Positions 47,020-56,700 of a stretch of 64,000 nucleotides of DNA are shown here, in pieces. Below the pieces are notes generated by a model. The model ran no database searches. It was not told the origin of the DNA and worked only from the letters and a program-made list of their open reading frames with translations. The position numbers were made by a program, and so were the translations under genes. The DNA comes from Pterois miles (Eukaryota > Chordata > Actinopteri > Perciformes > Scorpaenidae): contig CAMQGK010000637.1 of the NCBI GenBank assembly GCA_947000775.1, positions 22,994,001-23,058,000 of the forward strand. Reading direction: 5' to 3'. Position 1 is the stretch's first letter; each line of letters opens with the position of its first letter.

Positions 47020-48814
47020 TTAGGGCGTTTCCAGGCCGAACGAGTTGAGCAGCTCCGACACTCTGAGCTGATGGATGACTACATGGACCCCAGACAGATC
47101 TGGACCACCAGAGATGTTGCTGTTAGGGTCCACAGTGGCTTCAGGTCTGCACACCCAATTGCACACAAACACACACACACTACTAATATATGTATATTAT
47201 CTGGTAACTCCTCTTTTACACGCTGTCCTGTGGTGTGTGTATGTTGTCCCTCTGTAGGGTGATCGGTCTGTTCTCTCACGGTTTCCTGGCCGGTTATGCG
47301 GTGTGGAACATCATTGTTGTGTATGTGCTGGCGGGCGATCAGATGACCACGCTGCCCAACCTGCTGCAGCAGTATCACCCACTGGCTTACCCTGCTCAGT
47401 CTCTGCTCTACCTGCTGCTGGCCATCAGCACCGTGTCGGCATTCGACAGGTCTGTGGATCTGTGTGTGTTGCGTAAAATGGAAATACTCAAGTGAAGTAA
47501 AGTATCTTGAATTTGTGGCAACTAACAGCTCTCTGTTTGGTGTCACCTGCAGGGTGAACCTGGCCAAAGCCTCCATGGCACTGAGAGGCTTCCTCACTCT
47601 GGACCCTGCTGCTATGGCTTCTTTCTGTAAGTAAGACAAGACAAAGATGATGATGATGATGATGATGATGAGTTAACAACAACTTTCTCTGTGTTCAGTA
47701 TATTTCATAGCCCTGATCCTGTCCCTCAGTCAGCAAATGACCAGCGATCGCATCAACCTCTATCCCACAGCCAATGAGACTCTGTGGTGAGAATGTCTAC
47801 TGTGCTCTAATGTATTGTTTTGTGCTGTGTTGACCTGTAATGTAATATACTGTGTTGTTTTTACTCTCACCTCCTCCAGGCCTCCAGGTTCAGAGGAGCA
47901 GATCCTGCGGCCGTGGATCGTAGTGAACCTGGTGGTGGCGCTGCTGGTGGGCCTGGCCTGGGCTGTCGTCTCCACCCGGCCTGACATTGACTACACAGAA
48001 GGTAGGTGGCCGTATTTAGCTGTCCATTAATATTGGGTTAAAGGGACAGTGTGTAGGAGTAGTCAGCATCTAGCAGTGAGCTTGCCGATTGCAAACAACT
48101 GAAACTTATCCTGTGTGCCAAATGTGTAGAAGTACAATGAAAACATGCAAACATGAATGGATCGATCTAGATCCGGTGTTCTGTTTGTTGGTTCTGGGCT
48201 ACTGTAGAAACATGGCAGCCAGCTCTGTGATGTTCTGCTCCCTATGTAGATATAAACAACTCTTTCTAAGGTAACAGAAACACAACAGCTTTTATTTTCA
48301 GGTGATTATACACTAATGATGATGAATATTATATAGGCTTGTTGTCTTGCCTGCAGCAGGCAGTATTAAATTATTTCAGGACATTTGCTTTTTGGCTGTC
48401 CAGTACTTTACATCCTGAACCCAACTTATAATGTAACTTAATGTTACATTCTTCACCTGGTTTTAAGGGGAAATATAGCTGCATGTTGTATGTTTTGGTT
48501 TGTAGAACTGGTGTGGATTGCTGTTTATCACAGTGTTATTTTTGATGCTAACCACCAGATAGCGCCAAAGTAAGGAATGTTATCAAACCCTACACACACT
48601 GACTTTAAGGTTAGTTTAGAGCCTTGTCAGTGAGGTTACCAAATAAAACATGTCCAATATATAGTAAATATACAAGTGATATACTGTATGTATGTGGGAG
48701 GTTTCCATAATAATGTAATGATGTGATGGTTTATTTTTCTTTGCAGAGTTTTTGATGACAATGGAAGTGGAGGGATACCCGAGAGGAGACGAGAATCTGG
48801 ACATCCCTGCCTGA
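36883..48814 (+). CDS. tmem237: Transmembrane protein 237 (Tmem237), 10 coding exons
   Basis: Tetraspan protein of the ciliary transition zone; human TMEM237 (ALS2CR4) mutations cause Joubert syndrome. Coding exons: 36883-36952, 37028-37156, 38262-38367, 38519-38673, 47024-47144, 47258-47449, 47553-47626, 47699-47786, 47880-48001 and 48747-48814. Phases agree and the sum is 1125 bases (374 aa plus stop), a little shorter than human. The N-terminal half is charged and lysine-rich (KSKKKKPKKE; QKKKKKKRAPT). Four membrane spans follow at about 195-220, 240-257, 277-295 and 324-345. The start ATG is seven bases after the acceptor at 36875. AATAAA is at 48925. Intron 4 (8.35 kb) contains the tandem duplication. 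The exon at 47024 has a TG-repeat acceptor. Confidence 0.94.
37385..37740 (-). repeat. Dispersed repeat, family 3, copy 2
   Basis: Reverse orientation relative to 17500-17800. Shared blocks include TTGAGGTAAATCAACTCC and TTATTAGGTCCTAAAACTTG. Confidence 0.65.
38694..39110 (+). repeat. Dispersed repeat, family 4, copy 2
   Basis: The left breakpoint of the tandem duplication (38913) falls inside this element, so its right half is present again at 42142-42345. Confidence 0.7.
40340..40356 (-). promoter_or_regulatory. Candidate poly(A) signals of the copy 1 antisense gene
   Basis: On the minus strand AATAAAATAAATAAAAT-type sequence lies about 105 bases after the TAG of the 410-codon frame. The same occurs below copies 2 and 3. 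Confidence 0.4.
40460..41692 (-). CDS. Intronless coiled-coil/repeat protein, copy 1 (410 aa)
   Basis: Unbroken 410-codon frame antisense to tmem237. The first ATG is at the end, but M5 (context GGGATGG) is in better translation context. Residues about 20-250 are rich in Q, K, R and E with long predicted helix/coiled coil (ADLKKQKQEEEANRSLM; READRRLFQKEQKLKAAKD). Residues 265-323 and 324-382 are two copies of a 59-residue repeat beginning ESNYVSAGKGEPKYRLPEQP. A partial third repeat (GSNCGSAGKGEPKYRLP) leads to the C-terminus RPPPPRWR. No signal peptide or membrane span is seen. Composition resembles ciliary or sperm-axoneme coiled-coil proteins, but I do not recognise the family. Lack of introns suggests a retrogene. 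Near-identical copies are at 43703 and 56847. Confidence 0.7.
   Translation of the reverse strand: MITGMELRAQHYYRTAMFRNTPAKQPEYKLLKARQASKMQEGFLQTEQQLRGNVQTFNRVVLQPRLEERPKLSHYDEGKLRLQARQQAAWDNLAALQKEQDTAAKLRERQSFAKYGTKILADLKKQKQEEEANRSLMRFMLNAGRHTQVQEKWQREEQERQRELKHHQAREADRRLFQKEQKLKAAKDKQDSIDRNNVNRSIAAAQRARLQAEKRDHRDAANCCSLFQQTAQAESDRKPQIHQTVNRPASFRKEQEIAEILSYGESNYVSAGKGEPKYRLPEQPKRGRRLRPMQIPINQGPNSAHYMQLPLPDVQQAFSRRLEESNYVSAGKGEPKYRLPEQPKRGRRLRPMQTLINQGPNSTCYVQLPRPDDRQAFSHSLKGSNCGSAGKGEPKYRLPLQPRPPPPRWR
41786..41861. repeat. 76-nt near-perfect hairpin upstream of copy 1
   Basis: The 36-base arms begin CAGTCTGTGCCTTTGATC and end GATCAAAGGCACAGACTG, around a 4-base loop (TGGT). Read as + strand RNA, the three non-identical positions can form G-U pairs. 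The hairpin lies about 95 bases upstream of the start codon of the antisense frame. It is also present at 45029-45104 and 58173-58248. Confidence 0.9.
43703..44935 (-). CDS. Intronless coiled-coil/repeat protein, copy 2 (410 aa)
   Basis: Same length and frame as copy 1. Reading by eye, there are about eight nucleotide differences from copy 1 in the coding part. About six change residues (for example VQEK to VQQK, TAQAES to TAKAEN, NRPAS to NRLAS, MQTL to MQIL). The frame, the 59-residue repeats and the C-terminus RPPPPRWR are intact. It shares several diagnostic differences with copy 3 rather than with its tandem neighbour. Confidence 0.7.
   Translation of the reverse strand: MITGMELRAQHYYRTAMFRNTPAKQPEYKLLKARQASKMQEGFLQTEQQLRGNVQTFNRVVLQPRLEERPKLSHYDEGKLRLQARQQAAWDNLAALQKEQDTAAKLRERQSFAKYGTKILADLKKQKQEEEANRSLMRFMLNAGRHTQVQQKWQREEQEHQRELKHHQAREADRRLFQKEQKLKAAKDKQDSIDRNNVNRSIAAAQRARLQAEKRDHRDAANCCSLFQQTAKAENDRKPQIHQTVNRLASFRKEQEIAEILSYGESNYVSAGKGEPKYRLPEQPKRGRRLRPMQIPINQGPNSAHYMQLPLPDVQQAFSRRLEESNYVSAGKGEPKYRLPEQPKRGRRLRPMQILINQGPNSTCYVQLPRPDDRQAFSHSLKGSNCGSAGKGEPKYRLPLQPRPPPPRWR
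45029..45104. repeat. 76-nt hairpin upstream of copy 2
   Basis: Same arms and loop as at 41786-41861. The right arm has CAATGAGATC instead of CAATCGGATC, which adds one unpaired position. Confidence 0.9.
45385..46975. other. tmem237 intron 4 right part: unit remnants and microsatellite
   Basis: 46350-46390 (GGAGCATGTGGCAGCC then TTACCTGTTGTTTTTT) matches the right end of the third copy near 58487-58525. 46834-46867 (TTGACTTCATTTTTAACC onwards) matches 39463-39496 in the tandem unit. These remnants suggest a further, mostly deleted unit. No coding exon is seen. Confidence 0.6.
46213..46312. repeat. (TG)n microsatellite with CTG interruptions
   Basis: A TG array of about 100 bases interrupted by several TC steps. 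Confidence 0.95.
46977..47023 (+). promoter_or_regulatory. tmem237: TG-repeat acting as the tmem237 exon acceptor tract
   Basis: About 20 TG units are followed by TATTTAG and the exon at 47024. There is no conventional pyrimidine tract; the TG array occupies its place. Confidence 0.8.
47024..48814 (+). CDS. tmem237: tmem237 exons encoding the four membrane spans and C-terminus
   Basis: Blocks in order: DYMDPRQIWTTRDVAVRVH, then span 1 (LFSHGFLAGYAVWNIIVV), span 2 (SLLYLLLAISTVSAF), span 3 (FLYFIALILSLSQQM), span 4 (WIVVNLVVALLVGLAWAVV) and a short acidic tail ending DENLDIPA before TGA at 48812. Both ends should face the cytosol. A CTGT repeat follows in the 3' untranslated region at about 48834-48855. 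Confidence 0.94.
48035..48607 (+). repeat. Dispersed repeat, family 5, copy 2
   Basis: Begins AAAGGGACAGTGTGTAGGAG and ends AACCCTACACACACTGACTT, with shared blocks inverted at 30805-31230. It lies in the last intron of tmem237. Confidence 0.7.
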
Positions 48815-49394
48815 AAGTCTACAAACCTCTCCCTGTCTGTCTGTCTGTCTGTCTCAGTTTTCTTGTTCATCTAATGTATGTTTTTGTACAGTAGCACTTT
48901 GTTTTGCTAAGTGTCATTTTGTATAATAAAGAAATACAGTATATGCACAGTAGCAGTCGTCACTTGTTTCTTATTTGTTTCACAGCGTTTGACCACAGGA
49001 TGGTGCTGCTGCTCTAAGAAACACCTGAGGAGAATAATTTCAATATTTAAGATTTTATGGCTGCAGCAGTTGGTCAACATCACAAGCCCATGAAGTTCAT
49101 GTGGAGAATAAAGCTGTAAATAAAGCCCCACATTTTTTAAAAAGTCTATCATGAAGAATGGTGACTTGTTGTAGGCAGTAGTCTTCCTTGTTCAAGCCAG
49201 AAAAGGCAGCACTCATGCTGCCTGTGTTCAGGTCGGCATAGAGGGCTCCTGAGTGCAGGGAGAATTACCTACAGGACATCTGTTTAAGGAAACCCGGGTG
49301 TGGGACGAGTTTTGAGAGGAAAATTATGCTCTCTTTCAATGACTGCATATTACAGCAAATACTACTCAGACCTCAACTGGGGATGGTATACAGG

Positions 49395-49468
49395 GGTCAC
49401 TAGAGGATAATAGTTACTACTCAAGCACAATTTCAAGGTTCTTCTACTTAAATGAAGTATTTACATTT

Positions 49469-49518
<50 letters not shown>

Positions 49519-49626
49519 AACAGGATAAGCGGTTGCAGATGGATGGATAGTAAGTTGGCTCCACAAGTACTACCTATGTGACACTACTTGTACTTAAGTA
49601 TGGTATTTCCATTTTAAAGTCTACTC

Positions 49627-49675
<49 letters not shown>

Positions 49676-50370
49676 GGTTGTTGTAGATAACCAATACAAA
49701 ATATAAATCAACTAGAACTGTAAAAGTTAATGTGATAAATATTACTAACACTAATAACACTAATTTCTTTAACGTATTTATGCAATCGATCTTTCAGAGG
49801 TTGTAGCAGTCCCAGTTTTAAAACTAGAGTAAAGATACTGGTGTCATATGACACTAGAAAATCTAAGGAATCCATTGGTAGCATGTATACTATGTACCGT
49901 ACCATACAAGTTTGTCAGGCAAGAGGTTAAATAACGCTCCAAACTTATGCTAAACTTTGATGAGGAACAGCCATATGGGGTCCCTTGACCTCTGACCTCA
50001 AGATATGTGAATGAGAATGGGTCCCAAGGGTACCCATGAGTCTGCCCCTGACAGATATGCCCACTTTTCGATAATCATATGCAGTTATGGTCACTGACAG
50101 CTGTTTGCCATGTCATGTTTTCAGCATATCTTCTATGCTAAGTGCAGTATCTGTGAGGATTTCTGGACAATACTGTTCATTGTTTTGTGTTGTTAAGTGA
50201 TTTCCACTAATAAATATTCACATACATTTGCAGCATATTTGTCACCTTGTGTGGCATCACCTGCCATCAGTATATGAATGTGTGGACGGGTGAATATTGG
50301 CATGTGTTGCATAGCACTACAGTCCATTTACTATTTACTTAAGTAAAAAACAGAATTATTTTTCCACCAT
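49395..50370. repeat. Composite repeat block: family 2, TA array, SINE tail, TG/G array, family 1
   Basis: Nested repeats in the short tmem237-abi2 spacer. A TA array is at 49475-49514. A repeat tail (GGATAAGCGGTTGCAGATGG) is at 49513-49550. GT followed by a G run of about 18 is at 49630-49678. A reverse family 1 copy is at 49725-50245. Outer family 2 ends lie near 49400 and 50330-50370. Confidence 0.7.
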
Positions 50371-50439
50371 TGAAAATTGCCAAGCTCGTCAATGGAGAAG
50401 GCATACTTCATTTGTTTATTATTCTTTATGTATTCTACA

Positions 50440-50770
50440 GTGGAGTTCTCTGTTGACGCGATTCACCTGAACGCTCCATTAGACTGATGGAGTTGGAGAT
50501 ATCATAGACACGTTTCTCATAATTAGCTTTTTCCTCAACGAATTCAATACGGTTCTCTTAACTACTACCAAAATCGATGTTCATCCGATTGACAATCGGC
50601 ATGCTCCTCTTCCGCTGAAAGTCACATCTCGGAGAAAACTCCCACTTTCCAGTCTTTTCGCGCTCGTTGTGTCAGAGTTGTGATAGTGCCCACATTCCTT
50701 GAAGGCAGCGGGATGCATCCAGTCAGCGCGCGCCGCTCTCTGCAGCCGTTAGTAGTAAAACCATGCAAAG
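50440..50770 (+). promoter_or_regulatory. abi2: abi2 promoter/5' untranslated region
   Basis: Local CpG enrichment (CAGCGCGCGCCGC at about 50725) directly precedes the abi2 start. AAGATGGCGG at 50768-50777, a YY1-type motif, overlaps the start codon. There is no TATA box. Two upstream ATGs (50713 and 50763) are out of frame with abi2 and overlap its start. Confidence 0.6.
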
Positions 50771-53700
50771 ATGGCGGAGCTACAAATGCTGCTGGAGGAG
50801 GAAATTCCTGCGGGACGAAGAGCTTTATTGGACAGTTTTACCAACCTGGAAAGAGTAGCGGAGTACTGCGAAAGCAACTATGTCCAGGTACATGCTCGTA
50901 TTTAAACACCAGGTGTATTACATCAGGTAAAAATGACATATCGGGGTAATGTTAGCGGGGAGTGGGCGGTCTGGAGAGGGGAGTGATGGAATGACAGAAC
51001 CAAGCTCCGTTATGTGACCATTAGCATTTTTTATGAAAGTAAAACGTCGGATTCATTTTAAAAACCGATCTGTTATACGTTTAAACAGCTTGGACCTCAA
51101 AATCAAATCGGCTTTTAAATATTCCACCAAACCCGTCTGCTTTTATGGGAATTCAACTTTTATAACTAGTCTAACTTTACTGTTGGAGTGTCACACGTAA
51201 TTCAGTTGTTCCGTTATAAAAGTTGACATATTTCACAATTATGTCGTTAATTGTCTTATTGTATGCATGCCGAATGAAAGAACAGTTAGTGTTTATTCGT
51301 AAAGTGTCTTAAAACATCTTCTTCAATGTGTGTGACATTTGTAGACAAGCAGGGAATCACTACTTGGAGATGTTTCAGTGGGAGTCTGGCGTGATGCTTC
51401 TCCCATTTAGCCTACTGTGGTAGCGTATTGAAGGAGATTGTGAACCATCAATAGCCAGTACTGTGTTAGCGTGCCGTTGTTGTAACAATTAGCCTACGGT
51501 ACGTATAATCTTGATTTCATTACATATAGACGTAGTTATCATCTGTACCAATTCTGAGATTTATCTTAAATAATTTTGTGAGCAAAGTTGTTCTGACTCT
51601 GGCTTCATTGTACTGGTAGTGTACCTGCCTACATTTGTTTTTGGAGGAGAATATACACCATTACTTGCTGATAATTAAAGATAAACTCTTCGAGAAAATT
51701 TAAAAAATACATGTTTATTGAAATAGAATCAATACACAATTATTGGCAATATTGGCACTGATCACTTGAAAAGGTTTGCTGAAAATAGTCTAGTTGAGGG
51801 CTGAAACTAAATCTGTTATAATAGTGTTTTACATCCATCAGTCAATCATTTAATCTATTAATTGCAAGAAAATGGCCATCACAATTTTCAGGAGTCCATC
51901 AGTATATTCAATGTAAACAGAGAAAAGCAGCAAATCCTCATATCAGTCAAATACATGTTTTAGCACTAATCTAGTCTCCAACACAACTGAGAAAGAGCAG
52001 CTGGCAATTTCCATGTTTATCCCCTGGACGTTGCCTTCAAATGTTCACCAGATTGGTTATAAAACATAGTTTTTAATGCACACAAGTTCCACAAGGTTTT
52101 GATTGCTGCATTCATTCTGCATTCATCAATTAATCATTTAGTCCAAACTATGTCAGGAAATAGTGAAAACTGAGTCCAAGGTGATGTCTTCGGGTCGCTT
52201 ATTTTGTCCGACCAGCAATTCAAAACCCAAAGATGTTGAGTTTATTATCATATTTTACAAAGAAAAGAAGCAAACTAGGTGATCAGACATTTTTGCTTGA
52301 AAAAATACTTAGTTTAGCCGTTAATCAATTATCACAATAGCTGCTGATTTATTTTCTGTTGGTTGATTTATCATTTCAGCTTTGCCTCTGTAACATCCAG
52401 TGGTTAATGTATTTCCTGTTAACATTTTAAGACAGCTATCTGTGTAAGGCTAACATCCATCTCTGTAGTCGATTAGCAGAGATGAATACTGTGTGTGTGT
52501 GTGTGTGTGTAGGCAGGCAAGACTGTTATGGACAACTGTTCGTCTTCACCTGTTCATCGCCAGATTTTATCTTCATCACATTTCTGAAGCAGTCAATCAA
52601 CAAGATGGGCTGCATTAACCGTCTGCCTTTTCTGGAGGCTTAAAATGATTTGTTTCAATTTTCTTTCTGTCTTTTATTCTTTTATTTTCTTGATTTTTAC
52701 CTCACATTGTCTTGTTCGTGTCTGTCTTTCCCGTGTCAGATTTTCCTCTTTAAAGTTTTCCCCTCTTCTTTATCTCTTCCTTCCTTATATCCTTTCACCA
52801 TTCCTGTCTTATCTTCCTGCCTTTCTTTCACTGAAATGTCTCCTAACACTCTTATCTGTCACTGAGAGTAATAACTTTCTCTTCTCAGCAATCCCACTCC
52901 ATCTTTCTGAAGAAAACAACCATTTTCTAGTTCATTAGCCTGTTCATACTACATGTCCAAATGGGGCCTAGTTAGGGCTAACTCAGTGCCCACTGGATGG
53001 CCTACATTCCCAGTGCCAGCAGATGATGTGAGCCGTTACATAATCCAACAGTTGAGCTGTTGATCTTGTTTTATGGGCTAAATATTTGGATTCAGGGTTG
53101 ACCCATGTTAAACCTGTGTGGCCCCCTCCCGGGATATCAGACATTGTCAGGATTAAATATGTGTAGATTTATTTAAGGTTGGGCAATGTTGAGTTTCATT
53201 ATTAATGATATTGTTCATATTAAAAACTCATTACTAAGGCATCAAATGCCTAGTCAGATAGGTCATTTTTTTAAATTTATGTCTATTCTGATACCCTAAA
53301 CTAATAAATTTAACTAATTGCATTTTTGTTTTTTGTACAATAAATGGATTGGCATTGGCTAAAATAAACAAATAGCTAGTGTTTTGTCATTTTTATTCAT
53401 TTCATATATCAGTAATTTAAGCCTAGAAATGCAGTAGTTTTGAACTAGGGCCTTTTGGATCAAGTACTTAAAATAAGGTGATGTGTGCTGCAGCTGTTAC
53501 TTCAATGTGACATTAATCAAAATTTAAGTAAATATAAATTGGATGGGACCTGGTATTGGCAGATATTCAGTTTTAAAGAACTCAAATTGGGATCAAAACA
53601 TTTTGTAAAATGTTTACATCATGAAAATCAACCTGTTTAAATGTTTACAATTATTTAGGTTTATCTTCCCCTCATCTAAACAAAAGATCAAGTTTTGTAA

Positions 53701-56700
53701 AAAAAAAAAAAAAAAAAAAGAGCAATAACTCTTTATAATAATCATCATTTATATATGGTAAATTGAAAGTGAATTAAATTTAGTTACTAATTATTTTACT
53801 GTTAAACAACCAAATGGCAATTAATAATGTTTACTAATTATTAGTAATGCTATAATATCTGTTATTTTGTCATTTGTCTAATATGAAATAATTAGTTTAT
53901 AAAGTATGTATTAAGAAGCTATAACAAGTACATTCTGATTACATTGCTATTTAACAGTTTATTGTCAGGCACATTATAAAATTTTATATACAATAGTAAG
54001 TTGCAACTAGCTAGCCAAATAATGTTTATAGATGATTTGCAAACCAATTAGAAACCATTACCAAAGTGTTACAATATGAATCTAGTTTATACATGTTTTA
54101 CAATTTATTTTCAAGTCTACAAATAACAATCATTAGTTATGTAGTATATTAATTATATGCTGTATATATTACTAATTTGTAAAATGTCATTATCATTTCA
54201 TTGTATGTTAACAGTAAAGTACCTATTAACTAAGTTTAATTAACTATCACTTTACCATTTATAAATGAAGGTTATTATAAAGTGTTACCTAATCACCAGG
54301 AAAAATTAGTGAAATGAACTAACTGCAAGAACCCAAGTTGTCTAATATAACACCACCCACATCTCCACTGTGTGCTATGGGTTTGTTAACTGTGACAGAA
54401 ATTAAAATGTAAGGAAATACCATTATGTAAATACAGCAAACATGTGATTAAAGCTGCCACGATGTAAAACCAAACCTCTTTGGGTCCTCCACAGCTGGTA
54501 CTAGTTAGCTGTCAGCAGAGCTAGTTGTAATGTGACTCTACCTCCTGCTGCTCATTGAAAACACATGGCACCACTGGTTGTGTGTGTGTGTGTGTGTGTG
54601 TGAGTGCGTGCGTGCGTGCGTGCGTGCGTGTGTGTGTTGGGTTGGAAACCATGGCGATTACTTTTCCAGTTGAAGGAGTATCAGCCTCCACCTTCGGTGT
54701 TGGTGCCAGGAACAGCTCCTGTGGGGGCGAAGCAAGCTGAGCTTTTTGGAAAGATGGATTTGTTCTCGCAAGCTTGGCAGCTTTTAACTTGAGCAGATAA
54801 CATGATGATTGATTTCACATTTCATATGAAATCATGACAGCCTGAATGAATGAATTTACCAAAAGTACAAACATGGCTTCAACTGGTTCAATGAGACTGC
54901 CCCAAACTGCATGTGATTATCATAAAGTGAGCATGTCTATAAAGGGGAGACTCGTGGGTACCCAGAGAACCCATTTTCATTCACATGTCTGAGATCAGAG
55001 GTCAAGGGACCCCTTTGAAAATGGCCATGCTAGCGTTTCCTCTCCAAATTTTAACGCAAGTTTGGAGCGTTATTTACTCTCCTTTGCGACAAGCTAGTAT
55101 GACATACAATGGTACCAATAGATTCCTTAGGTTTTCTAGTTTCATTTGATCTGAGTATCTTCACGCTTTAAGAACTGAAAAAACTAAAAAGCCTGCTTCA
55201 ACCTCCAAAAGATTGATTGCGTTAATGCCTTAAAGACATGGGTGGTGTTAAAACAGATGTATTATTATTGTGTTAACTTTGATACCCTCAGTTGGTTTAT
55301 TTTAGGTGTCTTGCTCAGCTCTTGTGTTGTAACTGGTTTATATGTTTCCTCTTCTTGTGTCAAACACAGGATATTAAGATGTACAATTCACAAGTCAGCA
55401 GTGCACCTCAGCTAGAATACAGCACTTTCCTGTGCACAAACGCATTAATGTACTGTGGATTTCACAGGTATTTTTTATAGTGTCAGTGTCCAGCAGAGCA
55501 ACGTTATCATTCATTCGGAGTCTTGTTTTTGGCCACCTGCCAAATTTAAGTCCAATATTCTCCCTCTTTTAGCTCTATTTTTGGTCTTCACCAACTCCAC
55601 CAAGTCCATAGAACCTGCAAAAACTTTGCTTTGACCTGGAGCCCTCTCATAGACTTGACTGACATCCTCATTCATTGTCTGTATCAGTTGGCTGTTTGCA
55701 ACCACAGTGCTCCGGCAGATGTATTTGAACACAGTTGCACATGTTTGTGTCATTGAAATGAAATGATATGTCCCTGTCTAATCTATATATGTGTGGGTGT
55801 AAGTTTATATAGTTATTAGTCCCCGCTAGCTCGCCGTGATCGTATAGTGGTTAGTACTCTGCGTTGTGGCCGCAGCAACCCCGGTTCGAATCCGGGTCAC
55901 GGCAGAGAATCAGCACGATTGCAAGGGGATCAGTTTTTTTGGGGCGGCAGTAGCTCAATCTGTAGGGAGTTGGCTTGGGAACCGGAGGGTCACCGGTTCA
56001 AGTCCCACCATGGACCAAGAACTGAGTGTGAACTGGTAGCTGGAGAGGTGCCAGTTTACCTCTTGGGCACTGCCGAGGTGCCCCTGAGCAAGGCACCAAA
56101 CCCCCAACTGCTCGGGGCGCTTGTCAGGAGCAGCCCCATCACTCTGACATCTCTCCATTGTTGCATGTTTGTGCATGTGTGTGTTCGGGTCTGCATGTAC
56201 CGTGTATAAGTTAACAACAGAGTGTAAAAATTGAAATTGAATTTCCCCTCGTGGGACTAATAAAGGAATATCTTCTTCTTCTTCTTCTTCATCTACTCTC
56301 AAATTCTCATTAGCCAATCAGAGAAAATGTAGGCATTTTCAAAGCTATGTAATCATTATATTTCAGTGTATACAGTAATAAACAAGAAAAGAGACCTGCA
56401 TTCATTCAGATCCTGCTGTATGATTTAAATAAGTACAGTTACTTTGTCCATCAGGGGCCCTAAGAGCTGCAGATTTATTGTGTATCAATTGTTTTTGGTA
56501 ATTTAACTAACTGAAACGAACTAATTGAAGCGTGCAGATTGTGTATAGTAAGTTCTTCCCTATCACGCTGTGTTTCCAGATTGCCATACTCACCACAGTC
56601 ATGTGAGCATCAGTTAATCTAAGTGTAGCTCAACTGTAACATGATACAAAGATTAGTTCATGGTGGTCACATGACTCAGAAAATAATAAAATAAATATTT

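Noticed and set aside
47079..47639. 186-codon open frame on the minus strand
   Set aside because: It is the antisense of three tmem237 exons and their introns; the GC-rich coding exons create a long open frame by chance.
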